NCBI RefSeq assembly: GCF_001667585.1 | Contig: NZ_LZJZ01000012.1 | Coordinates: 213,147-277,146, forward strand | Source: Mycobacterium sp. E2733 | GTDB lineage: Bacteria > Actinomycetota > Actinomycetes > Mycobacteriales > Mycobacteriaceae | DNA length: 64,000 nt | Reading direction: 5' to 3' | Part shown: positions 16,110 through 28,415 of the stretch, in pieces | Numbering within the stretch: position 1 is the first letter of the stretch | How the letters are laid out: each line of letters opens with the position of its first letter | The notes under the pieces: generated by a model | What the model saw: the letters and a program-made list of their open reading frames with translations, nothing else | The model's database searches: none | What the model was told of the DNA's origin: nothing | Translations under genes and position numbers: made by a program

Positions 16110-16769
16110 TCAGGCCTGGGCGGTCAGGCTTTCCGGATCGACTCCGAGCACTTCGGCGATCCGTTCGGCGCTCACCGGGCCGGGCCGCAGGATCCGCGGG
16201 GCGGGGCCGGTGAGGTCGACGATCGTCGAGGCGGCCTGCTGCTCGGCCGTTCCCGCGTCCAGATAGACGTCGACGAGATCGCCGAGTTGATTTCGGGCCT
16301 CGTCGGCATCCACCGCAGGCGGACGGCCGGACACGTTCGCGCTGGACACCGCCATCGGTCCCACTTCACGCAAGAGCTCGATGGCGACCGGGTGCAGCGG
16401 CATCCGCAGCATCACAGTGCCGTGGGCGTCGCCGAGATCCCATTGCAGTGACGGCGCCTGCGTCACCACCAGGCTCAGTGCGCCCGGCCAGAAAGCGCGG
16501 ATCAGGTCGCGGGCCCCGCCCGGCATGGTGTAGACCAGGCCCTCGATGGTGTGCCACGAGCCGACCAGCACGCCGACCGGCATGTCCCGGCCCCGGCCCT
16601 TCGCCGACAGCAGGGCGGCGACCGCGGCGCTGTTGAAGGCGTCGGCGCCGATGCCGTAAACCGTGTCGGTCGGCATGACGACGAGTCGGCCACCCTTGAG
16701 CGCCCCTGCCGCCGAGGCAATTCCGCGCGAACGCTCACCGGGATCGGCGCAGTCGAAGACTTCAGTCAT
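16110..16769 (-). CDS. L-threonylcarbamoyladenylate synthase (Sua5/YrdC family)
   Basis: 219 aa from ATG 16769. The protein makes threonylcarbamoyl-AMP for the t6A37 modification of ANN-decoding tRNAs in the cytoplasm. Motifs are the KGGRLVVMPTDTVYGIGADA substrate loop and the family segment GPMAVSSANVSGRPP. It is 28 bp upstream of wecA on the same strand and is separated from prmC by a MIRU-like insertion that appears to have split an original ATGA stop/start overlap. From memory the M. tuberculosis homologue is Rv1301. Confidence 0.93.
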   Translation of the reverse strand: MTEVFDCADPGERSRGIASAAGALKGGRLVVMPTDTVYGIGADAFNSAAVAALLSAKGRGRDMPVGVLVGSWHTIEGLVYTMPGGARDLIRAFWPGALSLVVTQAPSLQWDLGDAHGTVMLRMPLHPVAIELLREVGPMAVSSANVSGRPPAVDADEARNQLGDLVDVYLDAGTAEQQAASTIVDLTGPAPRILRPGPVSAERIAEVLGVDPESLTAQA

Positions 16770-16845
16770 CCGCGCCGCTCTCCCCCGCACGCGGGAGGTG
16801 CCCCCACCTCATCGCTGCGCTCTGCATCGTCACGATGCCAGTCAT
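16762..16845 (-). CDS. 27-aa ORF carried by the MIRU-like repeat
   Basis: ATG 16845 overlaps the prmC stop (ATGA), and the reading frame crosses the repeat to a TGA at 16762-16764 that lies just inside the sua5 start (ATG 16769). The predicted peptide begins [10 protein letters not shown] and ends GESGADD. MIRUs are known to carry short frames that bridge the flanking genes and preserve translational coupling. Whether the peptide has any role of its own is unknown. Confidence 0.5.
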   Translation of the reverse strand: MTGIVTMQSAAMRWGHLPRAGESGADD

Positions 16846-16856
16846 CCGCGCCGCTC
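16763..16856 (-). repeat. MIRU-like interspersed repeat between prmC and sua5
   Basis: An 18-bp direct repeat CAGTCATCCGCGCCGCTC occurs at 16763-16780 and again at 16839-16856, giving a 76-bp inserted unit. On the minus strand the unit contains ATGCAGAGCGCAGCGATGAG, the conserved core of mycobacterial interspersed repetitive units (MIRUs), which insert at stop/start overlaps. Here prmC ends in an ATGA at one boundary and sua5 starts at an identical ATGA at the other. The unit also contains a short GC-rich palindrome (CCCCCGCACGCGGGAGGTGC). Confidence 0.8.
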
Positions 16857-17690
16857 GTTTCTGCGGGCGGTGACGAACCTCGGCCGGCCGGCCAGGTCGT
16901 AGTGGGCCGTGACCTCATCGAAACAATCTGTCTCACAGACCAATTCGATGGTCTGCGCGGAAGTGGTGTCGTCGTGTTCGACCGCGAACATGCCGCCCGG
17001 GCGAAGCCAGCGTCCGGCCAGGCGGACGATAGGGGCGATCACCGCCATCCCGTCCGGCCCGCCGAACACCGCGTGGTGTGGGTCGTGTTGGGCGACTTCG
17101 GGTTCCACTGCCGCGGCATCGGGAACATAGGGCGGATTGGCCACCACCAAGTCGACACCGCCGTCGAGTTCGGACGGCAGGCCGGGGCCCGTGACGTCGG
17201 CCTGCAGCAATTCGACCGGGGTCCCCGCCGCGTTGCGGAGCGCGTACTCGAGGGCCGTTTCGGAGTCATCGATGCCGATGATGCGCGCCACGGGGTGGTG
17301 CTTTGCCAGTGCCACCGCCAATGCGCCTGAACCGGTGCACAGATCGACAACGACGGGCCGCTCGGGGAGGCGCTGTTCGGTCGCCCACGCCAACAGGGCT
17401 TCGGTTTCGGGGCGCGGGATAAAGACGCCGGGCCCGACGTGCAGCATCAGGGGTCCGAACGCGGCCGCGCCGGTGAGATGCTGCAGGGGCACCCGCCGGG
17501 AGCGCGCGGCGACGACGTCGCGGTAACGGCCGAGGAAGTCGTCGCCGGGCGACTCGAGCAAGGCCAGTCGACCGCGCTCGGTGCCCGTCAAGTGCGCGGC
17601 CAGCTCCTCGGCATCCCAGCGGGCGGAGTCGATCCCCGCTTCGGCGAGCGTCGCCGTAGCGGAATCGATCGCGCGCCGCAAGACACTCAT
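16842..17690 (-). CDS. prmC: Peptide chain release factor N5-glutamine methyltransferase
   Basis: 282 aa. PrmC (HemK) methylates the Gln of the GGQ motif in RF1 and RF2. The protein has an N-terminal helical domain and a C-terminal Rossmann-fold methyltransferase with SAM motif [16 protein letters not shown] and catalytic NPPY in [13 protein letters not shown] 17690 overlaps the prfA stop by 4 nt (ATGA), so it is translationally coupled to its own substrate. The open frame extends upstream antiparallel to nothing conserved, so the longer start is rejected. Confidence 0.96.
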   Translation of the reverse strand: MSVLRRAIDSATATLAEAGIDSARWDAEELAAHLTGTERGRLALLESPGDDFLGRYRDVVAARSRRVPLQHLTGAAAFGPLMLHVGPGVFIPRPETEALLAWATEQRLPERPVVVDLCTGSGALAVALAKHHPVARIIGIDDSETALEYALRNAAGTPVELLQADVTGPGLPSELDGGVDLVVANPPYVPDAAAVEPEVAQHDPHHAVFGGPDGMAVIAPIVRLAGRWLRPGGMFAVEHDDTTSAQTIELVCETDCFDEVTAHYDLAGRPRFVTARRNERRG

Positions 17691-18760
17691 GCCTGTTGCA
17701 ACCGGGACTGTTTGTCGGCGGCGCTCAACGCGTCGAACATCGCGTCCAGGTCGCCATCGAGTACTTGATCGAGATTGTGTGCCTTGTAACCGATTCGGTG
17801 GTCGGTGATCCGGTTCTCCGGGAAGTTGTAGGTGCGAATGCGTTCGCTGCGGTCGACGGTCCGGATCTGGCTGGCCCGGTCGGCCGACGCGTTGGCCAGG
17901 GCCTGTTCTTCGGCCAAAGCCTGCAGGCGAGCGGCCAGCACCTGCAGCGCACGTGTCTTGTTCTGCAGCTGCGAGCGTTCGTTCTGGCACGTGACCACGA
18001 TGCCGGTCGGCAGGTGCGTGATCCGCACCGCGGAGTCGGTGGTGTTTACTCCCTGCCCGCCCTTGCCGGACGAGCGGTACACGTCGATGCGCAGATCCGA
18101 CTCGTCGATCTGCACCTCGCCCACTTCCTCGGGTTCGGGATAAACCAGTACGCCCGCCGCCGAAGTGTGTACGCGGCCTTGGGATTCCGTCACCGGGACG
18201 CGCTGCACCCGGTGCACCCCGCCCTCGAACTTCATCCGGGACCACACCCCGTCGGCCGAGTCGCCCTTGCTGGCGATACTGAGCGTCGCGTCCTTGTAGC
18301 CACCGAGGTCCGACGTGGTTTCGTCCAGTACGGTCACATTCCAGCCGTGCCGCTCGGCATAGCGGATGTACATTCTGGCGAGATCCGCCGCGAACAACGC
18401 CGATTCCTCGCCGCCCTCGCCGGATTTGACCTCGAGCACGATGTCGTCGGCGTCGTGCGGGTCGCGCGGGGCCAGCATGTCGGTCAGTTGGGTGTCCAAT
18501 TCGGTGACCCGGGATTCGAGTTCGGTCACCTCATCGGCGAACGACTCGTCGTCGGCGGCCAACTCGCGCGCCGTCTCCAGGTCGCCGCGCGCCGACTCCA
18601 ACTTGCGATACGTGGCAACGATCGGCGCCAATCGGGCGAAGCGACGGCCGGCTTTGCGCGCCTCGGCGGGATTGCTGTGCAGGTCGGGATCCGCCAGCCG
18701 TTGCTCGAGCTCGGCGTGTTCGGCCAGCAGCACGTCAATCGTCTGCACCGGCTGCGTCAC
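17687..18760 (-). CDS. prfA: Peptide chain release factor 1
   Basis: 357 aa from GTG 18760, the family's standard length. RF1 reads UAA/UAG in the ribosomal A site. The GGQ peptidyl-hydrolysis motif is in [17 protein letters not shown], and the tripeptide anticodon P-x-T is seen as PVT in [15 protein letters not shown]. It is the substrate of PrmC, encoded by the overlapping downstream gene. An intrinsic terminator separates it from rpmE upstream. Confidence 0.98.
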   Translation of the reverse strand: MTQPVQTIDVLLAEHAELEQRLADPDLHSNPAEARKAGRRFARLAPIVATYRKLESARGDLETARELAADDESFADEVTELESRVTELDTQLTDMLAPRDPHDADDIVLEVKSGEGGEESALFAADLARMYIRYAERHGWNVTVLDETTSDLGGYKDATLSIASKGDSADGVWSRMKFEGGVHRVQRVPVTESQGRVHTSAAGVLVYPEPEEVGEVQIDESDLRIDVYRSSGKGGQGVNTTDSAVRITHLPTGIVVTCQNERSQLQNKTRALQVLAARLQALAEEQALANASADRASQIRTVDRSERIRTYNFPENRITDHRIGYKAHNLDQVLDGDLDAMFDALSAADKQSRLQQA

Positions 18761-18812
18761 CTGTCACCTCCTGCCCGTTTCGCCCCGCGGTTGCCATTGC
18801 CGTAAACGCAAA

Positions 18813-18852
18813 CCGACGCCCGGCCTGTGCTCTCGCACAGTTCGGGCGTCGG
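18813..18852 (-). terminator. Rho-independent terminator of rpmE
   Basis: A strong hairpin: CCGACGCCCG (18813-18822) pairs with CGGGCGTCGG (18843-18852), and inside it CTGTGC pairs with GCACAG around a TCTC loop. Read on the minus strand it starts 8 nt past the rpmE stop and is followed by TTTGCGTTT. Stem strength and the T-rich tail fit an intrinsic terminator. Confidence 0.75.
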
Positions 18853-18860
18853 CAACGCAG

Positions 18861-19097
18861 CTATTTGTCGGTGCTGTCCGCCGCGGCACCTTTGCGCTTG
18901 CCGTAACGCTTCTCGAAGCGGGCCACCCGGCCTCCGCTGTCAAGAATCTTCTGCTTGCCGGTGTAGAAGGGATGGCACTGCGAGCACACCTCGACGACAA
19001 TGTTGCCGCCGGGCTTGGTGCTGCGGGTCTGGAAGGTGTTCCCACAGCCGCAGTGCACGGTGGTCTCCCCGTAGGCGGGGTGAATGTCAGATTTCAT
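18861..19097 (-). CDS. rpmE: 50S ribosomal protein L31, zinc-binding form
   Basis: 78 aa from ATG 19097 ([16 protein letters not shown]). L31 bridges the two ribosomal subunits. Cysteines in VHCGCGNTF and EVCSQCHPF form the zinc-binding (C+) version, which zinc-starved mycobacteria replace with a Zur-regulated paralogue. A run of eight upstream residues in the open frame is not conserved. A strong terminator follows the gene directly. Confidence 0.97.
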   Translation of the reverse strand: MKSDIHPAYGETTVHCGCGNTFQTRSTKPGGNIVVEVCSQCHPFYTGKQKILDSGGRVARFEKRYGKRKGAAADSTDK

Positions 19098-19203
19098 GCT
19101 GTCCTCTTCGATCTTGTCGAGCACCGATTATGCCAGGTCAACCGCTATCCCCCCAAAACAACGGGGTGCCCGGCGGCATTCCCAGCGCTTGGGTTGTCGC
19201 GAA

Positions 19204-19252
19204 ACATAAACCACGGCGGGGTCTGCCGGCGTGTCCTATGCGTGGTTTATGT
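19204..19252 (-). repeat. 12-bp perfect inverted repeat downstream of rho
   Basis: ACATAAACCACG (19204-19215) and CGTGGTTTATGT (19241-19252) form a perfect 12-bp inverted repeat with a 25-nt loop. It lies 37 bp after the rho stop and about 110 bp before the rpmE start. It may be a rho terminator or mRNA 3' stabiliser; the stem is AT-containing and the tail only weakly T-rich. A protein-binding operator for rpmE is the alternative. Confidence 0.45.
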
Positions 19253-19288
19253 GCCGTGACCGACCAGCCGGGCGCGGCTAGTCGTCGG

Positions 19289-21121
19289 CTAGTCGTTGTC
19301 CATCGATCCCGGTGTGGTCTTGGAGACCTGCACCAGGAACTCATAGTTGTTCTTCGTCTTGCGCAGCTGGGACATCAGCAGGTCGATGGCCTGATGAGAG
19401 TCCAGACCCGACAGCACGCGGCGCAACTTGTGCACGATCGCGAACTCGTCCGGCGACAGCAGCAGCTCGTCCTTGCGGGTACCCGAGGGGTTCACGTCGA
19501 CCGCGGGGAAGACCCGCCGTTCCGAGATCTTGCGGTCCAGCTTGAGTTCGGCATTACCGGTGCCCTTGAACTCCTCGAAGATGACGGTGTCGCCGGTGGA
19601 TCCGGTCTCGACCATCGCGGTGGCGATGATCGTCAGCGACCCGCCTTCCTCGATGTTTCGTGCGGCACCCAGGAAGCGCTTCGGCGGGTACAGCGCGGTG
19701 GAGTCGACACCACCGGACAGGATCCGGCCCGACGCGGGCGACGCGTTGTTGTAGGCGCGGCCCAGGCGGGTGATCGAGTCGAGCAGCACGACGACATCTT
19801 TGCCCTGCTCGACGAGCCGCTTGGCGCGCTCGATGGCCAATTCGGCGACGGAGGTGTGGTCCGACGGCGGCCGGTCGAAGGTCGACGCGATGACCTCACC
19901 CTTGACCGAACGCGTCATGTCGGTGACCTCCTCAGGCCGCTCGTCGACGAGCACGACCATGAGGTGGCATTCCGGGTTGTTCCTGGTGATCGCGTTGGCG
20001 ATGTCCTGCAGGATGGTCGTCTTACCGGCCTTCGGCGGCGACACGATCAGGGCGCGCTGGCCCTTACCGATCGGCATGATCAGGTCGATGACCCGGGTGG
20101 TGAGCCGATCGGGGGTGGTTTCCAGGCGAAGCCGCTGGTTCGGGTAGAGCGGCGTCAGCTTGGAAAAATCGGGCCGCTTTTTCGCGTCCTCGACCGGACC
20201 GCCGTTGACACTGTCCAGGCGCACCAGCGGGTTGAACTTCTGGCGCTGGTTGGGCTGTTCGCCGTCCTTCGGCACGCGAACCGCGCCGGTCACCGCGTCG
20301 CCGCGGCGCAGGCCGTTCTTGCGCACCATGTTCATGGACACGTAGACGTCGTGCGGACCGGCCAGGTAGCCGGAGGTGCGCACGAACGCGTAATTGTCGA
20401 GAACGTCAAGGATTCCGGCGACCGGCTGCACGACGTCGTCTTCACGAAGTTCGGTGTCGCCGCCCTCGCCGGACCGCTCACCGCGCCGCCTGCGATCGCG
20501 GAAGCGGCGACCACGCCTGCCTCCGCGGCCCTCGCCGTCGTCGTCCTGCTGGTTCGAGCCGCCGCGAGACTGCTGGCCGCCAGAGCCCTGCTGATCACCG
20601 CCCTGCTCGCTGCCGGAGTCTTGGCCGCGCTCGTCGCTCTGGTTGTCGCGCTTGCCGCCCTGGCGGGTGTGGGCCTCGCCGGTCGCATTGCCCTCGCGGC
20701 TGCGTGAGCGCTCGTCTTCGGCTTCGTCGCCGGTGCGGGCCGATCCCGCCTCGCGGGAGGCGCTGCGCCGTTCGCGGCGGGGCGCCTCGGTTGTCGAACC
20801 GTTCGGGTGGTCCTCGCCGGCGGGTGCTTCAGCACTGGCGGCTTCCGACGTCGCGCCGTCCTCGGAGGTGGCAGGGGCGGAAGTCCCGTTGGACTGTCCC
20901 CGGATTTCCTTGATGGCGGCGATGAGTTCGTTCTTGCGCATGCCCGACGTCCCCTTGACGCCGACCTCGTTAGCCAGCGCGCGCAGTTCGGGAAGCACCA
21001 TGGTCGACAGAGAGCCAACCGAGGCTTTGGTTTTGACATCGGGTGTGTCTGGGGTCACAGCGCTCGGCACCTCATTGCTCTCGGTGCTCGCGTCAGCCGT
21101 GAATAGGTCCGTATCAGTCAC
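19289..21121 (-). CDS. rho: Transcription termination factor Rho
   Basis: 610 aa from GTG 21121. Rho is a hexameric RNA helicase that ends transcription. Order: N-terminal Rho_N helix-extension (about residues 37-75, LPELRALANEVGVKG), then a disordered insertion (about 80-225) rich in Arg, Gly, Asp, Gln and Ser. Next come the RNA-binding cold-shock fold (GILDVLDNYAFVRTSGYL) and the ATPase core with P-loop SPPKAGKTT and Walker B VVLLDSITRLGRAYN. The long insertion is normal for high-GC actinobacteria. The upstream gap to thrB is 267 bp. Confidence 0.98.
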   Translation of the reverse strand: MTDTDLFTADASTESNEVPSAVTPDTPDVKTKASVGSLSTMVLPELRALANEVGVKGTSGMRKNELIAAIKEIRGQSNGTSAPATSEDGATSEAASAEAPAGEDHPNGSTTEAPRRERRSASREAGSARTGDEAEDERSRSREGNATGEAHTRQGGKRDNQSDERGQDSGSEQGGDQQGSGGQQSRGGSNQQDDDGEGRGGRRGRRFRDRRRRGERSGEGGDTELREDDVVQPVAGILDVLDNYAFVRTSGYLAGPHDVYVSMNMVRKNGLRRGDAVTGAVRVPKDGEQPNQRQKFNPLVRLDSVNGGPVEDAKKRPDFSKLTPLYPNQRLRLETTPDRLTTRVIDLIMPIGKGQRALIVSPPKAGKTTILQDIANAITRNNPECHLMVVLVDERPEEVTDMTRSVKGEVIASTFDRPPSDHTSVAELAIERAKRLVEQGKDVVVLLDSITRLGRAYNNASPASGRILSGGVDSTALYPPKRFLGAARNIEEGGSLTIIATAMVETGSTGDTVIFEEFKGTGNAELKLDRKISERRVFPAVDVNPSGTRKDELLLSPDEFAIVHKLRRVLSGLDSHQAIDLLMSQLRKTKNNYEFLVQVSKTTPGSMDND

Positions 21122-21388
21122 GGATTTCCTTTCTTCCCCCGCTGATCACGTCATCCGGGGGGTTCGTTGCATTCAGCCAAATCGCCGAGTGCGCCCAAAT
21201 ATCGACTCTGCAACGGTGATCGCCTTAATCGGCGGAGTAAGCGGCGAACCTCGTCCACGAGAAGAATTGGTGTTGTCCTAGCGGCAAGGCAGTATGTATG
21301 CAGATGCAGATGCTGCGATTGCTGGACGGGTCCGAGGATAGCCCGCATCCTGCCTGGAAGCAAGCAAACCCTCCGGCCACGCTGTGAA

Positions 21389-23443
<2,055 letters not shown>

Positions 23444-23447
<4 letters not shown>

Positions 23448-24769
23448 GAGCCGGTCTCTTCCAGTCGCAGCACGCTGGTGACGCCCTGCACGACATCCAA
23501 ATCCGCCAGCGCATGGACGGTTTCGGAGAGGGCGGCGTCGGTGGCGCTGTGGGTGACCACCACGACACGGGCTCCCACCCGTCGCCCGCCTTCGTCGGAC
23601 ACGCCCTCCTGCCGGACCTCGGCGATGCTCACCTCTCGCTTGGCGAATTCGGCCGCCACGGTGGACAACACACCAGGCTTGTCGGCGACGTTCATGCTGA
23701 CGTAGTAGCGGGTATTGATGAAACCCATTGGCGCGATGGGAAGTTGGGCGTACTTGGATTCTTTCGGCCCGCGACTGCCCAGCACCCGGTTGCGGGCGGC
23801 CATCACCAGGTCACCGGTGACCGCGGATGCGGTGGGCGCGCCACCGGCGCCCTGGCCGTAGAACATCAGCCGGCCCGCCGCCTTGGCCTCGACCACGACG
23901 GCGTTGAACGCCCCGTTGACCGTGGCCAACGGGTGCGACAGCGGCACCAGCGCCGGATAGACGCGGGCCGAGACCCGTTCCTGCCCATCGTCGCCCGTGA
24001 TGCGCTCGCAGATGGACAACAGCTTGATGGTGCAACCCAAAGACCGCGCGGAGGCGAAGTCGGCCGGAGTGACCTTGGTGATGCCCTCGCGATAGACGTC
24101 GTCGGCGGTCACCCGGGTGTGAAAGGCGATCGATGCCAGGATCGCGGCCTTGGCCGCGGCGTCGTAGCCTTCGACGTCGGCCGTGGGATCGGCCTCGGCG
24201 TAGCCCAGTGCGCTCGCCTCGGCCAGGGCGGTCTCGTAGTCGGCACCGGTGCTGTCCATCGCGGACAGGATGTAGTTGGTGGTGCCGTTGACGATGCCGG
24301 CGACCCGCAGCACGGTGTCGCCCGCCAGCGACTGAGTGAGCGGGCGGATAACCGGGATCGCGCCCGCGACCGCCGCCTCGAAATACAGGTCGACGTGGGC
24401 GTTTTCGGCGGCCTGCGCCAATTCCCCGGTGGAGGTGGCCAACAGCGCCTTGTTCGCCGTGACGACGGATTTGCCGTGCTCGAGCGCGCGCAGGATAGCC
24501 TTGCGGGCCGGTTCGACCGGCCCCATCAACTCCAAGACGATGTCGACGTCTTCGCGGGACACGAGTTCCTCGACGTTGTCGGTGAGCAACTCGATCGGGA
24601 CGCCGCGGTCCGCGGCGACCCGCCGCACTCCGACGCCGCGCAACACCAAGGGCGCGCCGACGCGAGCCGCGAGGTCGTCGGCGCTGTCCTCGATGATCCG
24701 GACGACTTCGCTTCCGACGTTGCCGAACCCGAGTACCGCTACGCCGACGGGCTTCTCGTCACGGGGCAC
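23444..24769 (-). CDS. hom: Homoserine dehydrogenase
   Basis: 441 aa from GTG 24769. It reduces aspartate semialdehyde to homoserine. There is an N-terminal NAD(P)-binding fold ([16 protein letters not shown]), a central catalytic domain ([11 protein letters not shown], then [20 protein letters not shown]), and a C-terminal ACT domain ([20 protein letters not shown], about residues 350-430) for feedback control by threonine. It is first in a hom-thrC-thrB operon and starts 3 bp after lysA ends. Confidence 0.97.
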
Positions 24770-24772
24770 AGT

Positions 24773-26191
24773 TCACCTCACTTCCAGACTCAGTAGATCG
24801 TCAACCGTCTCGCGGCGCAGGATCAGGCGGGACCGCCCCGCACGAACCGCCACCACCGCCGGCCTGCAGATCAGGTTGTAGCGGCTCGACAGCGAATAGC
24901 AGTACGCGCCGGTCGCGGCGACCCCCAGCAGATCACCGGGGTGCAGGTCGTCGGGCACCCAGACGTCGCGCACGACGATGTCACCGGTTTCGCAGTGTTT
25001 TCCGACGATCCGCGCAAGCGTTGCCGGTGCGTCGCTGGCCCGCGAGACGAGCCGGGCGTCGTACTGCGCGTCATACAGCGCGGTGCGGATGTTGTCGCTC
25101 ATGCCGCCGTCGACGCTGACATAACGGCGCTCGGCCGTGCTGCTCACGTCGACGTCTTTGACGGTGCCCACCTCATACAGCGTGATGGTGCCCGGCCCGG
25201 CGATGGCACGCCCAGGCTCCACCACCAGCCTCGGGGTGGGCAGCCCGACGGCCGCCGATTCGTTGCCGACGATTGCCGTCAGCTTGGCCGCCAGTTCTGC
25301 CACCGGAGGCGGGTCGTCGGTTCCCAGGTATGAAATCCCCAGCCCCCCACCGAGGTCCACGGTCGAGACCTGCCCCGTCTTGTCGACGCCGAATTCGTCG
25401 ACGATTTGGTGGAGCAGCCCGATGACACGGTGCGCGGCGACCTCGAAGCCGTCGACGTCGAAGATCTGTGAGCCGATGTGGCTGTGCAGCCCCACCAGTC
25501 GCAGGTGATCGGTGGCGAATACCCGGCGCACCGCGGCCATCGCCGCGCCGCTGGCCACCGACAGCCCGAACTTCTGGTCTTCGTGTGCGGTGGAGATGAA
25601 CTCGTGCGTGTGCGCCTCGACGCCCACCGTGAGGCGGACGTAGACATCCTGGACGACGCCGGCCTCCCCCGCGATGGCATCGAGGCGCTCGATTTCGGTC
25701 ATCGAGTCCAGGACGACGTGCGCGACCCCAACCTTGACCGCCGAGGTCAGTTCCGCAACGGACTTGTTGTTGCCGTGGAAGGTGATCCGCTCCGGCGGGA
25801 AGTTCGCGTGCAGCGCGACCGCGAGCTCGCCACCGGTGGACACGTCGAGCGAGAGGCCTTCCTCATCGATCCAGCGCGCAATCTCGGTGCACAGGAAAGC
25901 CTTTGCCGCGTAGCACACGTTGCGCCCGCCACCGAACGCCGTCGCCAGCTCGCGGCACCGGGAACGGAAGTCGTCCTCGTCAATGACGAACAGCGGGGTG
26001 CCGTACTCCCGGGCGAGCTGGGTCACCGGGATTCCGGCGAGGCTGGCCACACCCGCGTCGTCGCGAACGATGTTGCGCGGCCACACGTTCGAGGCAAGGC
26101 GCAGCAGCTCGTCGGGAGATTGCGGTCGCGGCGGGCTATTCGGGTGCCGGGTCTCCTCGGCATGCCGGGGACCGGCGGGGTGCACGTTCAC
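24773..26191 (-). CDS. lysA: Diaminopimelate decarboxylase
   Basis: 472 aa from GTG 26191. The enzyme decarboxylates meso-DAP to lysine with PLP. It has a fold-type III barrel with PLP Lys in [17 protein letters not shown] and the glycine loop [11 protein letters not shown]. The C-terminal active-site segment [12 protein letters not shown] is intact. The first 25 residues precede the usual family start near [12 protein letters not shown], so a shorter start is possible. It overlaps argS by 4 nt (GTGA), so the two are coupled. Confidence 0.96.
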   Translation of the reverse strand: MNVHPAGPRHAEETRHPNSPPRPQSPDELLRLASNVWPRNIVRDDAGVASLAGIPVTQLAREYGTPLFVIDEDDFRSRCRELATAFGGGRNVCYAAKAFLCTEIARWIDEEGLSLDVSTGGELAVALHANFPPERITFHGNNKSVAELTSAVKVGVAHVVLDSMTEIERLDAIAGEAGVVQDVYVRLTVGVEAHTHEFISTAHEDQKFGLSVASGAAMAAVRRVFATDHLRLVGLHSHIGSQIFDVDGFEVAAHRVIGLLHQIVDEFGVDKTGQVSTVDLGGGLGISYLGTDDPPPVAELAAKLTAIVGNESAAVGLPTPRLVVEPGRAIAGPGTITLYEVGTVKDVDVSSTAERRYVSVDGGMSDNIRTALYDAQYDARLVSRASDAPATLARIVGKHCETGDIVVRDVWVPDDLHPGDLLGVAATGAYCYSLSSRYNLICRPAVVAVRAGRSRLILRRETVDDLLSLEVR

Positions 26192-27840
26192 ATTCGCTCC
26201 GGAGCGGTGACGCCGAGGATCGTCAGCCCATTGGCGATGACCTGCCGGGTGGCCTCACACAGCGCCAGGCGCGCGGTATGCAGGTCGGTTGGCTGTTCGT
26301 CGCCCTGGGGCAGAACCCGGCACGAGTCGTAGAACCGGTGGTAGTCGCCGGCCAGGTCTTCCAGGTAACGGCACACCCGATGCGGTTCCCGCAGGGACGC
26401 AGCCATTTTCAGTACACGGGGGAATTCCCCGATGCTGCGCAGCAGGGTCCCCTCTTTGTCGTGGCTGAGCAGCTCGAGGTGGCCGGTGTCGGGGACCAAA
26501 CCCAGTTCGGCCGCGTTGCGCGCCAGCGCCGACAGGCGGGCATGCGCGTATTGCACGTAGTAGACCGGGTTTTCATTCGAGGCCGATGACCAAAGTGCCA
26601 AGTCGATGTCGATGGGGGTGTCGACCGAGGAACGGATCAGGCTGTAGCGCGCCGCGTCGACGCCGATCGCCTCGACCAGGTCATCGAGCGTGATCACGGT
26701 TCCGGCGCGCTTGCTCATCCGGACCGGCGCACCGTCACGGACCAGGTTCACCATCTGCCCGATAAGTACCTCGACGGTCGCCGGGTCGTCACCGAACGCG
26801 GCGGCCACGGCCTTGAGCCGGGCGATGTATCCGTGGTGGTCGGCGCCGAGCATGTAGATGCACAAGTCGAAGCCGCGCTGCCGCTTGTCCAGGTAGTAGG
26901 CGATGTCACCGGCGATGTAGGCCGGCTTGCCGTCGCTCTTGATCACGACGCGGTCCTTGTCGTCACCAAAAGCGCTGGTGCGCAACCAGCTTGCGCCGTC
27001 TTTTTCGTAGATGTTGCCGGTCTCGCGCAACCGGGCGATGGCCTGGTCGACGCGGCCGCTGGTGTGCATCGAGTCTTCGTGGGTGTAGACGTCGAAGTCG
27101 GTCCCGAACTCGTGCAACGACTCTTTGATGTGGGCGAACATCAGGTCGACGCCGATTGCCCGGAACGTCTCGCGCATGTCGGCGTCCGGCTGGCTCAGCG
27201 CGTCGGGCGCCTTCTGCAGCACCTGCGCGGCGATGTCGTTGATGTAGGCGCCGGCATAGCCGTCCTCGGGGGTTGGTTCGCCCTTGGCGGCGGCGATCAG
27301 CGAGCTGGCGAAGCGGTCGATCTGCGCGCCGTGGTCGTTGAAGTAGTACTCCCGCAGGACGTCGGCGCCCTGGGTGGCCAGCAACCGGCCCAGCGCGTCG
27401 CCGACGGCGGCCCAGCGGGTGCCGCCGATGTGGATGGGTCCGGTGGGGTTGGCCGAGACGAACTCGAGGTTGATCTTGTGGCCGGCCAGCGCATCGGACT
27501 GGCCGAAGGCGTCGCCGGCCCCAATGACGGCGTTGACGATCTTGGCCTGCGCCGATGCCTCGAGGCGCAGGTTGATGAAGCCGGGTCCGGCCACTTCCGC
27601 CGAGGCGACACCGTCGGCCTGTGCCAGCGCCTCGGCCAGCCATCCGGCCAGTTCACGGGGGTTGGCGCCGACCTTCTTGCCCAGCTGGAGCGCCAGGTTG
27701 CTGGCATAGTCGCCGTGCTCTGGATTGCGGGGGCGCTCCACGGTGACCGTCGCCGGCAATGCGGCAGCATCCAGCCCGCGCTCGGCCAGCACCGCGGACG
27801 CGGTGGTTTTGAGCAGCTCAGCGAGGTCAGCGGGGGTCAC
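26188..27840 (-). CDS. argS: Arginyl-tRNA synthetase
   Basis: 550 aa from GTG 27840. A class I synthetase with HIGH-type motif [14 protein letters not shown] and a KMSKS-type loop [15 protein letters not shown]. The N-terminal Add1 domain and C-terminal DALR anticodon-binding domain ([15 protein letters not shown] onward) are present. It is divergent from tRNA-Arg(CCG), one of its substrates, 116 bp away. argS-lysA-hom is a conserved actinobacterial cluster. Confidence 0.97.
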   Translation of the reverse strand: MTPADLAELLKTTASAVLAERGLDAAALPATVTVERPRNPEHGDYASNLALQLGKKVGANPRELAGWLAEALAQADGVASAEVAGPGFINLRLEASAQAKIVNAVIGAGDAFGQSDALAGHKINLEFVSANPTGPIHIGGTRWAAVGDALGRLLATQGADVLREYYFNDHGAQIDRFASSLIAAAKGEPTPEDGYAGAYINDIAAQVLQKAPDALSQPDADMRETFRAIGVDLMFAHIKESLHEFGTDFDVYTHEDSMHTSGRVDQAIARLRETGNIYEKDGASWLRTSAFGDDKDRVVIKSDGKPAYIAGDIAYYLDKRQRGFDLCIYMLGADHHGYIARLKAVAAAFGDDPATVEVLIGQMVNLVRDGAPVRMSKRAGTVITLDDLVEAIGVDAARYSLIRSSVDTPIDIDLALWSSASNENPVYYVQYAHARLSALARNAAELGLVPDTGHLELLSHDKEGTLLRSIGEFPRVLKMAASLREPHRVCRYLEDLAGDYHRFYDSCRVLPQGDEQPTDLHTARLALCEATRQVIANGLTILGVTAPERM

Positions 27841-27955
27841 GAGCGTCCATCCTATTGGCTGCGGTGCCCGCGCCCCGAATCCATTGCGGTGGCAAAGCGG
27901 CTACCGTCATGCGCTAGTCTGGCGGGGCCCAATGGCGCAACACCGAAGTCGTAGC

Positions 27956-28028
27956 GCCCCCGTAGCTCAGGGGATAGAGCGTCTGCCTCCGGAGCAGAAG
28001 GCCGCAGGTTCGAATCCTGCCGGGGGCA
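27956..28028 (+). tRNA. tRNA-Arg (anticodon CCG)
   Basis: A 73-nt cloverleaf. The acceptor GCCCCCG pairs with CGGGGGC with discriminator A. The D stem is GCTC/GAGC, the anticodon stem TCTGC/GCAGA encloses CTCCGGA (anticodon CCG), and the T arm is GCAGGTTCGAATCCTGC. No CCA is encoded. Its 3' 25 bp are duplicated at 37742-37766, showing that the gene is the integration site of the adjacent element, which restores the 3' end. Confidence 0.98.
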
Positions 28029-28029
28029 C
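28005..28029 (+). repeat. attL core (25-bp direct repeat, left copy)
   Basis: CAGGTTCGAATCCTGCCGGG followed by GGCAC covers the T arm and 3' acceptor of tRNA-Arg and recurs exactly at 37742-37766. The flanking bases differ on both sides (G/T here, A/C at the right copy), so the identity is exactly 25 bp. Confidence 0.95.
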
Positions 28030-28415
28030 TGCTTGACCAGTGCAAACACAAAACCGTGCAGATGCGTGAAATAACGGGCACCTAACAGCTGGTCCACCGC
28101 TCTGCTGTCCAGGGCAATGCCCGCCCACCCCAAAAGCAGACGTCAGCCGTGGTCGTAGTGGCCGGAGTCGCGGTATTCGCGGCGTTAACCGCACCATGAA
28201 CATCGCTCCACCTTGAATGTGGCGTCTGGATCGTCGGGTATCTCGCCTACCTCGACAAGGTGCCAGTTGTGGACGTGGTGGTTACCCATGTGCCGATCTT
28301 TCCACGACAGCGTCTTCATACGTCGCGTTCCACACAGATGCCCAGTTCTCCACATATATATCACTTCTGTTGCGTGCCTTGGCGTTTCGCTGTCACCGAC
28401 ATACTGTCGACCGCT

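Noticed and set aside
18827..20707. 626-aa plus-strand open frame over rpmE and rho
   Set aside because: Antisense shadow; low-complexity composition and conserved genes opposite.
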